Below, piece by piece: positions 32,734 to 42,950 of a DNA stretch of 64,000 nt. Source of the stretch: an uncultured Trueperaceae bacterium (GTDB lineage Bacteria > Deinococcota > Deinococci > Deinococcales > Trueperaceae); assembly GCA_913057685.1 (NCBI GenBank), contig CAJXOA010000005.1:1-64000 (forward strand). Reading direction: 5' to 3'. Position numbers and translations under genes: made by a program. The notes beneath the pieces are model-generated. The model searched no databases, was not told the origin of the DNA, and saw only the letters and a list, made by a program, of their open reading frames with translations. The stretch's first letter is position 1, and the number at the start of each line of letters is the position of its first letter.

Positions 32734-34344
32734 ATGGGCCGCACGCACCGACCCCGTCCCCACCCCACCCGGGCCACCCCCCTCGCCGTCGCGGGGGCGG
32801 CCGCCACGATCTTCGGGGTCTCGATGGGGATCGTGGCGCTCCTGACGTGGACCTCCTACCGAGGCCTGCACGACGCCCGCATCGCGACCCTCGCCGCACG
32901 CGCCGACGCCGACCTCGGCGTCGCCGCGTCCCGCATGGAGCGCACCTACGCCGAGATCGCCGGGGACGTCGCCGTCACCGCCGCCGCCCCCTCGATCCGC
33001 GCCGCCGCGAGCGGCGACGCCGAGGCCCGCGCCGACGCGACGAGCTACCTCCTCCGCGTCGTCCAAACGTACGGGCGCTACGCCCGCATCCGCCTCGTCG
33101 ACGCCGACGGCCGCGAAGCGCTGCACGTCGTCCGCGGAAACGGCGACCCCCTCGCCGTCCCTCCGAGCACGACCCCCGATCCGGAGCTCGCCGCCCGCCT
33201 CGCCGGGGCATTCGCCGGCCCCCACGACCGCATCGTCGTCGTCGACCTCACCACGCCCACCACCGACGCCCTGCACGGCGACGACGCCGTGGCGCTGATC
33301 GGGTTCGCGCTGCACGTCGCCCCGACCCCCGACGTCGCACCCCACGCGCTCCTGGTGGAGTTCGACGCCACCGACCTGCTGCGCCGCACGTTCGCCGCCC
33401 TCACGAGGACCGTCGACGGCGCCCAGGCGATCGTCCTGCGCCCCGGCCACGTCCTGTGGGCGCCGCCCGCGCCCGGGGCGGCCTGGAGCGAGGCCGTGCC
33501 GCCGGGCGGTCCCCACCCGCTCCTGGCCCGCCACCCCGGCGCCGCTGCGATCCTGGCCGGCGACGCCACGACGGTCCGCGACGCGCAGGGCCTGCTCGTC
33601 GCGCGCACCGTCGAACCCTCCCACACCGAGAACGGCCGCTTCCACCGCCCCGGGGGCACCGCACCCGAACGGTGGACGTTGATCCGCCACGTCCCCACGC
33701 CCGTCCTCGCCGCCCTCGATCCGTTACGCGACGCGAGCCAACGACGCATCCTGGTCGCCGTCGCCGCCGTCCTGGCGGCCCTCTCCCTCGCGCTGGGTGC
33801 CACGCAGGAACGCGTTCGCGCCGACCGCCGACGCTTCCGCGACGACGCGCTGCACGACGCCCTCACCGGACTCGGCAACCGCCGCGCCTGCGACGAGGCG
33901 CTGGCCCGCGAGCGGGCCCGCGCCGAGCGGCACGACACCCCCCTCGCGGTCGCCGCCCTCGACCTCGATCACTTCAAGGCGATCAACGACCGGCACGGCC
34001 ACCCGGCCGGGGACGCGGTCCTGCGCGCCTTCGCCGACCTCGCGCAGGCGCACCTCCGCGATACCGACGAACTGTTCCGCGTCGGCGGCGAGGAGTTCGT
34101 CGCGCTCCTGCCGACGACGAGCGAAGACGACGCGCACGCCGTCCTCGAGCGGCTCCGGGACGTCGTCGCCACGACGCCCATCCCCCTCCCCGAGGGCGCG
34201 ACGACGCCGCTCACGACGTCGGTCGGGCTCGCCGTCCTCCAGCCGGGCACCGGGACGCCCGGCGACCCCCTCGCCGCCGCCGACGCCGCGCTGTACGAAG
34301 CGAAGCGCGCGGGGCGCGACCGCATCGTCGTCGCCGGCGGCTGA
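32734..34344 (+). CDS. Diguanylate cyclase with periplasmic sensor domain
   Basis: 536 residues. Transmembrane helix at ~16-38 (LAVAGAAATIFGVSMGIVALL), a large extracytoplasmic sensor domain of about 300 residues of the Cache/CHASE type (RYARIRLVDADGREALHVVRGNG), a second helix (ILVAVAAVLAALSLALGA) and a GGDEF domain. GGEEF is at 451-455, with an RDTD inhibitory site five residues before it and LDLDHFKAINDRHGH for metal and GTP. Synthesises c-di-GMP in response to an external signal. ATG chosen since TACACT lies nine bases before it; an earlier in-frame ATG at 32683 adds no useful sequence. Stops three bases from the convergent DUF285 gene. Confidence 0.9.
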   Translation: MGRTHRPRPHPTRATPLAVAGAAATIFGVSMGIVALLTWTSYRGLHDARIATLAARADADLGVAASRMERTYAEIAGDVAVTAAAPSIRAAASGDAEARADATSYLLRVVQTYGRYARIRLVDADGREALHVVRGNGDPLAVPPSTTPDPELAARLAGAFAGPHDRIVVVDLTTPTTDALHGDDAVALIGFALHVAPTPDVAPHALLVEFDATDLLRRTFAALTRTVDGAQAIVLRPGHVLWAPPAPGAAWSEAVPPGGPHPLLARHPGAAAILAGDATTVRDAQGLLVARTVEPSHTENGRFHRPGGTAPERWTLIRHVPTPVLAALDPLRDASQRRILVAVAAVLAALSLALGATQERVRADRRRFRDDALHDALTGLGNRRACDEALARERARAERHDTPLAVAALDLDHFKAINDRHGHPAGDAVLRAFADLAQAHLRDTDELFRVGGEEFVALLPTTSEDDAHAVLERLRDVVATTPIPLPEGATTPLTTSVGLAVLQPGTGTPGDPLAAADAALYEAKRAGRDRIVVAGG

Positions 34345-34346
34345 CG

Positions 34347-37064
34347 TCAGCCGGGGGGCGGGCGACAGACGACGTCGCTGGTCGATACGCCCGCGATCGT
34401 CCAGCCCAGCCCGTCGACGAGCGCGTCGCAGGCGGCCTGCGCCTCGGGCGTGGAGGGACGCATCGCATCCACGGTCTGGCCGCCACCGGGGAACCCGGGC
34501 GGCCCGAGCTCGACGCCCTGGACGGGGAGGGGGACGACCGACCCCTCGAGCGCACCGGCGAGGCTCTGCGCAACCTCCAGGCCCACCGGCAACGCCAGCT
34601 CGCGCGCTGCGTCGGCCGCGAAGGCGTCGGTCTGCGCGACGTTCAGGTAGACGTCGGTGAAGCTCGCGTCCGCGGTGACGAGGCGCACCCAGAAGCGGTC
34701 CTCGTCCTCCGTCGCCCGGAGGGCCCCGAAGGGGATCCCGTGGGGCGACTCCAGGACGACGACCGACGAGGCCGACACCGTCGTATCGCTCGCCGAGAGG
34801 TCGCCCCGGTAGATCCGCGGGACGGCGGCGTCGGCGGGGCTGAACGGGCGGGCGTCCACCACCCGGATCGGCGCGCCCTCCCCCCGGACGGCGTCCGCCC
34901 ACCCCACGAGGGTCGCGTCGTAGTTCGCCTGCGACAGGCCGCTGGCCTCGAACGCCAGGTTCATCTTCGCGACGGTGCGGACGTCCCACCCGCCGAGGTC
35001 CCGGTCGAAGGAGGTCGCGTTCTCGAAGGCGTAGGACATGTCCTGGACCGACGACACGTCCCATCCGCCGATGGCCCCGTCGAACGCCTGCGCGCCCCGG
35101 AACGTCCCGTACAGGCTCGTCGCCGACCCGGTCTCCCACGTACGCACGTCGCCGTCGAACGCCAGGGCGTTCCGGAAGGTGTTCGTGAAGTCCTCGACCT
35201 GCGCGACGTCCCAGTCCCCGAGGTCCTCGTCGAACGCCACGGCGCCTGCGAAGGTCGAGTCCAGCGAGGAGACGTTCGCGACGTCCCACGCCCCGACGCC
35301 CGCGGTGAACGACGTCGCCCCGGCGAACGTCGAGGTCAGATTCGTGACCCCCGAGGTGTCCCAGCCCGAGAGGTCGGCGTCGAACGACGTGGCGTCCTGG
35401 AACGCCTTGGAGAGGTCGGTGACGGTGGACGGAAGCCACGTCGGGACCCTCGTCAGATTGGACGCCCCCTGCATCACCCCGTCGAACGACGTCGCGCCGG
35501 TCGCGCCCCAGGAGACGACCTCCGTGACGGTCTGGGCTCCGCTCCACGCCACCCCACTCCCGTAGGCATCCAGCGGCCCCTCGATGCGCAGCTCGTAGGG
35601 GACCGGCGCGCTCGGCGGTCCGGCGTCGGCGACGCCGATCAGCGGCCCGTTCGGGCCCGGCTTTTTGCTCGCTTCCGAGATCCCGTCCGGCCACGCCACC
35701 GACACGCTGGTGGGGCTCACCGGGAGGGCGAAGACCTGATCGGTGTTCGGGTTCACGTCGCCGGACGAGATCGTTCCGCGCAGGACCATCGCGCGGGTGA
35801 CGGGGGCGTAGGTCGCGGCGGGGCCGGGGCCCGCCGCGTTGACGGCGCGCAGTTCGACGACGTGATCGTTCCAGTCGGGGAGGGCGCCGGCGTACGCGAC
35901 GCGCCGCCCCCGCGGCCCCGTGGGCGACGCCCCGAGCCCCTCGACCACCGTCCATGCGGTCCAGTCGCTGCCGCTCACGGCGCGGCGGCGGGCCTCGTAC
36001 CGCACGACCGGCGCGCCGCCGTCGTCCGGCGGGTCGAAGCGCAGCACGGTGCGGGCCGGGAGGCCGGCGGCCGCGTCGGCGACCTCGGGCCAGGCGACGA
36101 ACGCGGTCGGGGCCGCGGGCACGGTGCGGGGGGTGCCGGCGACGGGCGCCGACGCGGCACCGGGCCCCGCGGGCGTGACCGCCCGCAGGCGGAGCGCGTA
36201 GGCGCGCCCGACGTCGAGGCCGGACACCGTCACGGGCGGCGCGGCATCGGGCGGGGCGAGGGGGGTCCACGTCGCGCCGTCGTCGGCGCTCCAGGCGTAG
36301 TTCGTGATCGACACGCCGGTGGGGGACGGCGGCGTGAAGTCGACGGTCAGGAACCCGTCCCCGGGCGACGTGGCGAGGTCGCTGGGCGCCCCGGGGGGAC
36401 CGACGGGCGTGACGGTCACCGGCGCCGAGGCCGGGCCGACGCCCGCGGCGTTACGGGCGCGCAGCCGAATCGTGGCGGGCACGCCGTTCGGGAGGTCGGG
36501 CACCACGACGGGGGGCGTGGGGTCGGGGGGCGCGAGGTCGGTCCACGTCGCGCCGTCGTCGAGGCTGTAGGCGTGGTTCGTGACGCCGTCCCCGGCGGGG
36601 GTGAAGGCGATCTCCGCCGCTCCGTCGCGCGGCGTCGCGACGAGGTCGGTGGGCGCACCGGGCGCGGCGGACGGGGGCGCGAGGATCGTGACCGTGACGC
36701 CCTCCTGGGCGGGGCCCGCGACGCCGTCGACGACCAGCTGTACGTCGCAGACCGAGCCGGGCTCGAGGGCCGGCACCTCGCCGAGCAGGCGGGGGTACCG
36801 CGCCGCGGTGGCGTCGGCGGCGGAGACGACGGCGCCGTCGTCGGTCGCGAACCGCGGCGCGTCGAGCGGCGTCTCGCACGCCGCGAGGCGGGTGGCGGGC
36901 GTGAAGAGGCCGCGACCCTCGAGGGTCGTGCCGGGGGCGGCGCGGGTGGGCGTGATGGATTCGAGGACGGGCTCGACGGCGGCGCGGTTCGATCCGCAGC
37001 CGCTCAGGCCCGCGAACGCCAACCCGAGGGCCAGCGACGGTAGCAGCCAACGACGTAACAACAT
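34347..37064 (-). CDS. Surface lipoprotein: IPT-like domain, FN3 domains and BspA/DUF285 repeats
   Basis: 905 residues. Lipobox LSGC at about residue 23. It shares with the RCC1 lipoprotein an N-terminal module (ITPTRAAPGTTLEGRGLFT with a following LAAC...PL) and a series of fibronectin-III-like domains (ending like RARNAAGVGPASAPVTVTP). Instead of a propeller, it ends in about seven 26-residue DUF285 repeats (for example ATSFDADLSGWDTSGVTNLTSTFAG), a leucine-rich-like solenoid typical of BspA adhesins. A ~190-residue C-terminal domain follows. ATG preferred over TTG at 37088 because a -35/-10 pair ends seven bases before it. Confidence 0.85.
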   Translation of the reverse strand: MLLRRWLLPSLALGLAFAGLSGCGSNRAAVEPVLESITPTRAAPGTTLEGRGLFTPATRLAACETPLDAPRFATDDGAVVSAADATAARYPRLLGEVPALEPGSVCDVQLVVDGVAGPAQEGVTVTILAPPSAAPGAPTDLVATPRDGAAEIAFTPAGDGVTNHAYSLDDGATWTDLAPPDPTPPVVVPDLPNGVPATIRLRARNAAGVGPASAPVTVTPVGPPGAPSDLATSPGDGFLTVDFTPPSPTGVSITNYAWSADDGATWTPLAPPDAAPPVTVSGLDVGRAYALRLRAVTPAGPGAASAPVAGTPRTVPAAPTAFVAWPEVADAAAGLPARTVLRFDPPDDGGAPVVRYEARRRAVSGSDWTAWTVVEGLGASPTGPRGRRVAYAGALPDWNDHVVELRAVNAAGPGPAATYAPVTRAMVLRGTISSGDVNPNTDQVFALPVSPTSVSVAWPDGISEASKKPGPNGPLIGVADAGPPSAPVPYELRIEGPLDAYGSGVAWSGAQTVTEVVSWGATGATSFDGVMQGASNLTRVPTWLPSTVTDLSKAFQDATSFDADLSGWDTSGVTNLTSTFAGATSFTAGVGAWDVANVSSLDSTFAGAVAFDEDLGDWDVAQVEDFTNTFRNALAFDGDVRTWETGSATSLYGTFRGAQAFDGAIGGWDVSSVQDMSYAFENATSFDRDLGGWDVRTVAKMNLAFEASGLSQANYDATLVGWADAVRGEGAPIRVVDARPFSPADAAVPRIYRGDLSASDTTVSASSVVVLESPHGIPFGALRATEDEDRFWVRLVTADASFTDVYLNVAQTDAFAADAARELALPVGLEVAQSLAGALEGSVVPLPVQGVELGPPGFPGGGQTVDAMRPSTPEAQAACDALVDGLGWTIAGVSTSDVVCRPPPG

Positions 37065-37071
37065 GGGCGCC

Positions 37072-37101
37072 AAAATACGCCGGTTCAAGGGTTTGGGTCA
37101 A
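37072..37101 (-). promoter_or_regulatory. Leaderless promoter of the DUF285 lipoprotein
   Basis: On the minus strand TTGACC (37096-37101), an 18-base spacer and TATTTT (37072-37077), then seven bases to the ATG at 37064. No ribosome site exists between the -10 box and the start, so the mRNA should begin at the start codon. Confidence 0.65.
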
Positions 37102-37198
37102 CCTGAGAGGCGCACTGGAGAGAACCAAGGCCCGAACCTCTCACCGACCCGATCGGTCACATGTGTAACGGCATGCGCCGCCGTGCGCAGCGCCGGGA

Positions 37199-38092
37199 TC
37201 AGCTCTGCGCCGCGACCTCCGCCTCCCACGCCGCGCGGCCCGCCGCGTCGAGCGCCTCGACCTCGTCCGCCGACAACGTCAGGTGCGCCGCCGCGACGTT
37301 CACCTCCAGGTGCGCCACCTTCCCCGTCCCGGGGATCGGCAGCATCACCGGACTCCGGTGCAACAACCAGGCGAGGGCGACGCTCGCGTGCGGCACGCCG
37401 TGCCGCTCGGCGACCTCGTCCAGCACGGTGCCCGGCGCGGCGAGCGCGCCGGCGGCCAGCGGGTACCACGGGATGAAGCCGATCCCGTGCTGCTCGCAGT
37501 ACGCCAGCACCTCTTCGCTGTCGCGGCGCGTGAGGTTGTACAGGTTCTGCACCGTCGCGACCTCGAACCACCGCGACGCCTCGCGGATCTCCTCCACCCC
37601 GACCTGACTGAGGCCGACGTGGCGGATGAGGCCCTCCGCCTGCAGGTCGCGCAGCACCCCGAACTGTTCGTCCATGCTCACCGCCGGGTCGACGCGGTGC
37701 AGCTGCCACAGGTCGATGCGCTCGACGCCGAGCCGGCGCAGGCTCATCAGGACGCACTGCCGCAGGTACTCCGGGCGCCCCACCGGCTTCCAGACGTTCG
37801 GCCCGTGCCGCGTCAGGCCGCCCTTCGTCGCCACCACCAGCCCGTCGTAGGGGTGCAGCGTCTCGCGCAGCAGGTCCTCGCTCACGAACGGCCCGTAGGC
37901 GTCCGCGGTATCGATCAACGACACGCCGAGCTCCGGCAGGCGCGCCAGCACCCGCCGCGCCTCGACGCCGTCGGCGGGGTCGCCCCACACCCCGTCGCCC
38001 GTCACCCGCATCGCCCCGAAGCCCAGGCGGGCGACCGGAAGGTCGCCGCCGATCGAAAAGGTCCCACTCGCACGTGCGTCCGGTTCGCTCAT
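37199..38092 (-). CDS. Aldo/keto reductase
   Basis: 297 residues, NADPH-dependent (alpha/beta)8 barrel. Catalytic set: Asp and Tyr in [11 protein letters not shown], Lys in VVATKGG, His in [13 protein letters not shown]-binding end: [18 protein letters not shown]. Closest in pattern to the general stress AKRs (YdbC/Tas-like). ATG overlaps the GH65 gene stop by four bases, so it is the last gene of a channel-GH65-AKR operon. Substrate unknown. Confidence 0.92.
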   Translation of the reverse strand: MSEPDARASGTFSIGGDLPVARLGFGAMRVTGDGVWGDPADGVEARRVLARLPELGVSLIDTADAYGPFVSEDLLRETLHPYDGLVVATKGGLTRHGPNVWKPVGRPEYLRQCVLMSLRRLGVERIDLWQLHRVDPAVSMDEQFGVLRDLQAEGLIRHVGLSQVGVEEIREASRWFEVATVQNLYNLTRRDSEEVLAYCEQHGIGFIPWYPLAAGALAAPGTVLDEVAERHGVPHASVALAWLLHRSPVMLPIPGTGKVAHLEVNVAAAHLTLSADEVEALDAAGRAAWEAEVAAQS

Positions 38093-40461
38093 GCGGAGGA
38101 GGCTACCAACTGCGCGCCGGGCGCCAGCGCCCGGAACGCCCCGTACGCGGTGACCGGCACCGGCCCGTCGTTGTCCGCCGCACCGGTCACCGTCACGCCG
38201 TCCCGGTCCGCCTCGACGACCGCGCGGCGGCCCCGGAAGGTCGCCGTGAAGCGCAGCCGCGTCCAGCCGTCCGGGAGGAGCGGCGCGACGTGCAGGCCGT
38301 CCCCGTCGACCCACAAGCCCCCGAACCCCTCGACCGCCGCCTGCCACGTGCCGGCGCACGCGGCGGTGTGCACCCCCCCGATGAACGTCCCACCGCTGAC
38401 CGCCTTGAAGTCGCCCGCGAGGTCGGTGAGGGCGCTCTTGCGGAAGTACCGCAGCGCGTCGCCCGTCCGCCCCAGGCGGGCGGCGGCGACGGCATGCACC
38501 GAGGGACTGAGCGAACTGCCGTGCTGCGTGCGCGGCTCGTAGTAGGCGTAGTTCGCCTCCAGCACCTCGCGGGGCGTGTCGCCCTCCTGCACCAGGCGCT
38601 GCAGCACGTCCGCCTGCTTCAGGACCTGCGTGTGGACCGCCACGCCGATCGGCCAGCCCCAGTACTCGCCGGGATCGATCAGGCGCTCGCGCAGCACGTC
38701 GGGCGTGACGTCCTCGTGCGCGAAGTAGCCGCGGAACTGCTCGATCACGCCGGTCGCGGGGTCGGGCTCCGGGACGAACAACGCGTCCGCCACCGACCGC
38801 CAGGTCGCCGGCTCGTCCGCCTGCAACGCGATGGCCTCCGCGACGCGCGCCAGCGCCTCCGGCGCCTCGCGCGCGAGGCGCTCGTGAACGTCGGCGGCGA
38901 ACGCCAAGGCGCGGCGCGCCTGGTGGTTCGTGAAGGCGTCGTCGTCGACGAACTCGTGGTACTCGTCCGGCCCGAGCACCGTATGGATCTCCCACCGCGC
39001 GCGGTGCGGGACCCACACGACGCGCGACGCGAGGAAGCGCGCCACCTCGAAGGCGATCTCCGCGCCGTAGTCGCGGAGGAACGCCTCGTCGCCGGTCGCC
39101 GTGACGTACCGGTCGACCGCCACGACGACGTCCGGCGCGACGTGGATCTGCTGGTCGTTGAAGTGGTTGCGGATGTCCCGCCCCGTCACCACCTCGCGGA
39201 AGAACCAGTCGGGGCACAACTCCGCCCCGTCGTCGCCGCTGATCCAGGCGTAGAAAGCGCCGGCGTACCCCAACCGCTTCGCCTTCGCGCGCGCCCCGTC
39301 CAGCGTGCGCCAGCGGTACGTCAGGAGCGCCCGCGCGACCGCCGGGTCGGCGTGCAGCCAGGGCACCAGGTTGTAGGTCTCCTGATCCCAGAACGCGGCC
39401 CCCTGGTACGCCTGGCACGACAGACCGCGCGCCCCGACCGGCAACCGGTCGGAGTGCGCGGGCGTCGCGATGCGGTTGTGGTAGATCCCGAACCGCAACG
39501 CGCGTTGCGCCTCGACGTCACCGTCCACCTCGACGTCGGCGACCGCCCAGTACGCCGCCCACGATGCGGCGTTCGCCGCGTGCAGCGCCGCCCACCCCGC
39601 CGCCAACGCCCGCTCGACGCTCGCCTCCGCCGCCCCCGCCGGATCCCCCCCGACGTCGGTGGCGGGGTCGACGTCGTTCCCGCTGGCGACCGCGAAGGCG
39701 CGCAGCACCTCCACCGACCCGCCGGCCGGCAGCGTCAGGCGGAGGCGCCGCAGCCGCCGCCCGTCGCCGGTCGCGGGCGCCGCCTCTTCCGCGACGCGCG
39801 CGCCGGGCGAGGGCGCCAGCGCGACGCCCTCGCGCACCGCGATCGGCACCCCGCGCTCGACCGTGCGGAGGTCGACCCCGAGGCGTTCGTGCCCCACCTC
39901 GCCGTCGGGCGCGTCCGTACGCACGTCGTGTACCGCGGCGAAGTGGTCGCCGTGGAGGCTCCACACGTCGCCGTCGATGCCGACGTCCAACGTGAGGGTC
40001 GTGGCCCGCTCCGCCGCGACCACGAGGCGTGCGGCGACCAGGTGCAGGTCGTCGTAGCTCGCGAAGCGTTCCGCGACGACCGACACCCCCGCGGGCCCCG
40101 ACGGCGCCCAGGCGTGCCGCACCGTCCCGGTCCGCAGGTCCAACGTCCGCGACAGCCGGTCCGGAGCGACCTCCGCCAGGTACGCCCGACCGTCGTCGTC
40201 GCGCAGGTCGGCGTACAGGCCGTTCGGGACCGTCACCAACTCCCGCCAACGCCCGTCGGCGAGGTCGTAACTGTCGGACAGGGTGATGGCGGGGAAGCGT
40301 TCGGCGCGCCACGGTTCGAGGGTGCCGCGCACCCCCAGGTAGCCGTTGCCGGCCAGGAAGTTGCTCGCGTCGCGCGCGACGACGGCCTCCTCGAAGCCGT
40401 CGGCGCGCACCGTCCAGGTCGGATCGGTCGGGGTCGGATCGGTCGGGGTCGGATCGCTCAC
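38089..40461 (-). CDS. GH65 disaccharide phosphorylase (maltose/trehalose/kojibiose type)
   Basis: 790 residues from GTG with GGAGGAGG upstream. The N-terminal beta-sandwich (residues ~17-280) begins [24 protein letters not shown]. The helical barrel contains [43 protein letters not shown] and the catalytic acid in [30 protein letters not shown] and [18 protein letters not shown] are phosphate-side loops. Members split an alpha-glucosyl disaccharide with phosphate to beta-glucose 1-phosphate; the exact disaccharide cannot be told. The first residues are a Thr-Asp-Pro repeat from a 15-base DNA repeat. Confidence 0.92.
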   Translation of the reverse strand: MSDPTPTDPTPTDPTWTVRADGFEEAVVARDASNFLAGNGYLGVRGTLEPWRAERFPAITLSDSYDLADGRWRELVTVPNGLYADLRDDDGRAYLAEVAPDRLSRTLDLRTGTVRHAWAPSGPAGVSVVAERFASYDDLHLVAARLVVAAERATTLTLDVGIDGDVWSLHGDHFAAVHDVRTDAPDGEVGHERLGVDLRTVERGVPIAVREGVALAPSPGARVAEEAAPATGDGRRLRRLRLTLPAGGSVEVLRAFAVASGNDVDPATDVGGDPAGAAEASVERALAAGWAALHAANAASWAAYWAVADVEVDGDVEAQRALRFGIYHNRIATPAHSDRLPVGARGLSCQAYQGAAFWDQETYNLVPWLHADPAVARALLTYRWRTLDGARAKAKRLGYAGAFYAWISGDDGAELCPDWFFREVVTGRDIRNHFNDQQIHVAPDVVVAVDRYVTATGDEAFLRDYGAEIAFEVARFLASRVVWVPHRARWEIHTVLGPDEYHEFVDDDAFTNHQARRALAFAADVHERLAREAPEALARVAEAIALQADEPATWRSVADALFVPEPDPATGVIEQFRGYFAHEDVTPDVLRERLIDPGEYWGWPIGVAVHTQVLKQADVLQRLVQEGDTPREVLEANYAYYEPRTQHGSSLSPSVHAVAAARLGRTGDALRYFRKSALTDLAGDFKAVSGGTFIGGVHTAACAGTWQAAVEGFGGLWVDGDGLHVAPLLPDGWTRLRFTATFRGRRAVVEADRDGVTVTGAADNDGPVPVTAYGAFRALAPGAQLVASSA
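40421..40456. repeat. 15-base tandem repeat at the 5' end of the GH65 gene
   Basis: Unit GGATCGGTCGGGGTC at 40421-40435 and 40436-40450, then a partial copy to 40456. It encodes the [15 protein letters not shown] terminus. In-frame expansion or contraction would only change a disordered leader. Confidence 0.8.
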
Positions 40462-41291
40462 GTCGCCTCCTCCTCCGCGCGGGGCGGGCCGCCGTCGAGC
40501 GGCGCGCCGCACGCCCGGCAGTACGTCGCGTCGGGGGCGTGCCCCCCGACCCCACAGGTCGGGCAGCGCGCCTCGCGCACCCGCGGGCCGGACGCCCGCG
40601 CCAGTTCGCTCGTCACGATGCCGGTCGGCACCGCGATGATGCTGTAGCCCAGGATCATCACCGCCGCGGACAACGCCTTGCCGGCCGCGGTGCCGGGCGC
40701 GATGTCGCCGTAGCCGACGGTCGTCAACGTCACGATCGCCCAGTACACCGCCGTCGGGATGTCGTCGAACCCGTGCGCCGGCCCCTCCAGCAGGTACATC
40801 GCGGAACCGATCAGCAGCACCAACGTCAGCACCGTGAACAGGAACACCGTGATCTTCTCGCGGCTCGCGCGGAGCGCGGTGCCGAGCACGTGGGCCTGCC
40901 CGACGAAGCGCATCGCCTTGACGACGCGGAACACCCGCAGGAGCCGCAGCGCCCGCACCACCGCCAGGTACTGCGAGCCCGCCACCAGCAGGCTCAGGTA
41001 CGTCGGCACGATCGCCAGCAGGTCCACGACGCCGTAGAAGCTCCGCACGTAGCGGCCGCGCTCGCGCGCCGACCAGACGCGCGCGGCGTACTCGACGGTG
41101 AAGGCGATCGTGAAGCTCCACTCCAGGATGCGCAACTCCCGCAACCAGCGCGCCCGCACCCCCGCGACGCTCTCCGCCACCACCAGCGCGACGCTCATCA
41201 CGATCGCGATCAGCAGCGCGACGTCGAAGGCGCGCGCCGCCGGCGTATCGGTCTCGAAGATCACGGTGCCCACCCGCTCGCGGAGGCTCAC
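40458..41291 (-). CDS. Voltage-gated-like potassium channel with zinc-ribbon tail
   Basis: 277 residues from GTG. Six transmembrane segments; S4 carries regular arginines (RALRLLRVFRVVKAMRF), the pore has the K+ selectivity filter TLTTVGYGD, and S6 is ALSAAVMILGYSIIAVPTGIVTSEL. The C-terminal ~45 residues form a cytoplasmic zinc ribbon (RCPTCGVGG...CRACGAPL). Four-base overlap with the GH65 gene links the three genes in one operon, an unusual combination. TAGCCT (41298-41303) is six bases before the start. Confidence 0.92.
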   Translation of the reverse strand: MSLRERVGTVIFETDTPAARAFDVALLIAIVMSVALVVAESVAGVRARWLRELRILEWSFTIAFTVEYAARVWSARERGRYVRSFYGVVDLLAIVPTYLSLLVAGSQYLAVVRALRLLRVFRVVKAMRFVGQAHVLGTALRASREKITVFLFTVLTLVLLIGSAMYLLEGPAHGFDDIPTAVYWAIVTLTTVGYGDIAPGTAAGKALSAAVMILGYSIIAVPTGIVTSELARASGPRVREARCPTCGVGGHAPDATYCRACGAPLDGGPPRAEEEAT

Positions 41292-41297
41292 GCGACG

Positions 41298-41357
41298 AGG
41301 CTACCCGAACGACCGTGACCGCGGGCCCCAAGGGACGCACGCCCCGCCGGGTAGAGT
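41298..41357. promoter_or_regulatory. Divergent leaderless -10 boxes (K+ channel / acyl-CoA dehydrogenase)
   Basis: Minus strand TAGCCT at 41298-41303, six bases from the channel GTG; plus strand TAGAGT at 41352-41357, six bases from the dehydrogenase GTG. Both genes lack ribosome sites. Confidence 0.5.
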
Positions 41358-41363
41358 GCGGTC

Positions 41364-42944
41364 GTGACGCAGGCTGCCGACCCCCCCTCGACCGCCGCGC
41401 CCGACCCCACCCGGGCGCCCGACGCGGAGGCGTCCCTCGACGCCTTCCTCGACCGCTACGCGGCCGTGCTCCGCCGGGTGTTCCGCGAAGCGCCGGACGG
41501 CGCGGCCGTGCACCTCCGCCGCGGCCTGCCCGCCGCCGACCTCCGCGCGCTGCTGGCCACGAAACCGTTGTCGGTGTTCATCCCCCGCCGCCACGGCGGC
41601 CGCGCCGGCCCCGCCGCCGAGGGCGGCGACGGCGTCGCCGGCGGCCTCGCGATGCTCGAACGCAGCGCCTACGAGTCGCTGGCGATGGCCCTCACGATGG
41701 GCATCAACGGTGCGCTGTTCCTGCAACCGGTCGCGAAGTACGCCCGCGAGGGCGTCCAGAACGAGGTGTTCCCGCGCTTCCTGGCGCACCAGAACATGGG
41801 CGGCCTCATGATCACCGAACCGGACTACGGCTCCGACGCCCTCTCGATGGAGACCGCCTGGACGGAGGAGGGGGACGGCTACCGCATCCGCGGCACGAAG
41901 CACTGGGCCGGCCTCACCGGGCTCGCCGACCTGTGGCTCATGACCGCCCGCAAGCGCGGCGACGACGGCCGCCTCGCGCGCGACGTCGACTTCTTCGTGC
42001 TCGACGCGCACGACCCCGCCCAGAGCCTCGTCGTCGAGGAACGCTTCCACGCCCTCGGGCTGTACCCGATCCCCTACGGCCGCAACGGCGTCGACGTGCA
42101 CGTCCCCGCCGCCCACCGGCTGGAGCCGACCCGCAACGGCCTGACGATGATGCTGGACCTGCTGCACCGCAGCCGCCTGCAGTTCCCCGGCATGGCGCTC
42201 GGGTTCCTGCACCGCCTCGCCGACGAGGCGCTGCAGCACGTCCGCACCCGCGCGGTCGGCGGCAAGAGCCTGCTGCACTACGACCAGGTCCGCCGCCGCC
42301 TCGCCGACCTGCAGGCCTCCGTGACGCTCGCCGACGCGATGAACCTGCACGCCGCGGAGCACGCCGACCCCGACGCCGACCTCGCCAAGGACGGCCTCCG
42401 CGCGAACGTCGTCAAGACCGTCGTGACCGACAAGATGCAGGGCGCCGCGCAGTCGCTGCTGCAACTCGTCGGCGCGGCCGGCTACAAGCTCGACCACGTC
42501 GCCGGGCGCGGCCTGATCGACTCCCGCCCGTTCCAGATCTTCGAGGGCAGCAACGACATCCTCTACGAACAGATCGCCGGCACGACCCTCAAGGCCATGA
42601 AGGCGGCGAACGAGGTGCGCCTCGACGCCTTCCTCCGCGGGCACGCCCTCACCGCCCGCGCCGCGGAACGGCTCGGCGACCTCCTGCACGTCCGCATCGA
42701 CGGCGACGTCCCGCAACGCCGCCGCGTCGACCTCGGCCGCATCGTCGGTCGCGTCGCCGGCCTCGACATGACCCTCGAGCTCGCCGAACGCGGCTACGAC
42801 GCCGGCCGCGTCGAGGTCGCCGTGCAGGCGCTGCGCACCGAGATCGCCGCGCTGCTCGGCGCGCTGCACCAGGGGCACGACGCCGACCCCAGCGACGCGC
42901 CGGCGTCGCTGGGCGCCTGGCGGGCGGTGCTGCGGACCGGCTGA
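41364..42944 (+). CDS. Acyl-CoA dehydrogenase family protein
   Basis: 526 residues, FAD-dependent. Middle-domain blocks GGLMITEPDYGSDALSMETAW and YRIRGTKHWAGLTGLADLW are the FAD/acyl-binding loops. The C-terminal helical bundle carries QLVGAAGYKLDHVAGRGLIDSRPFQIFEGSNDILYEQIAG, where the catalytic-base segment is placed in many members. The C-terminal ~90 residues extend beyond the shortest ACADs. Substrate chain length unknown. No other beta-oxidation gene lies nearby. Confidence 0.9.
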   Translation: MTQAADPPSTAAPDPTRAPDAEASLDAFLDRYAAVLRRVFREAPDGAAVHLRRGLPAADLRALLATKPLSVFIPRRHGGRAGPAAEGGDGVAGGLAMLERSAYESLAMALTMGINGALFLQPVAKYAREGVQNEVFPRFLAHQNMGGLMITEPDYGSDALSMETAWTEEGDGYRIRGTKHWAGLTGLADLWLMTARKRGDDGRLARDVDFFVLDAHDPAQSLVVEERFHALGLYPIPYGRNGVDVHVPAAHRLEPTRNGLTMMLDLLHRSRLQFPGMALGFLHRLADEALQHVRTRAVGGKSLLHYDQVRRRLADLQASVTLADAMNLHAAEHADPDADLAKDGLRANVVKTVVTDKMQGAAQSLLQLVGAAGYKLDHVAGRGLIDSRPFQIFEGSNDILYEQIAGTTLKAMKAANEVRLDAFLRGHALTARAAERLGDLLHVRIDGDVPQRRRVDLGRIVGRVAGLDMTLELAERGYDAGRVEVAVQALRTEIAALLGALHQGHDADPSDAPASLGAWRAVLRTG

Positions 42945-42950
42945 GGCGAC

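Noticed and set aside
32847-37043. A plus-strand open frame of about 1,400 codons
   Set aside because: It is Arg/Pro/Gly-rich and antisense or out of frame to the diguanylate cyclase and the DUF285 lipoprotein; a typical shadow frame in high-GC DNA.
37089-37198. GAGAGG...CCTCTC inverted repeat upstream of the DUF285 lipoprotein as an operator
   Set aside because: Only six bases per arm with a long, imperfect interval; expected by chance in this region.
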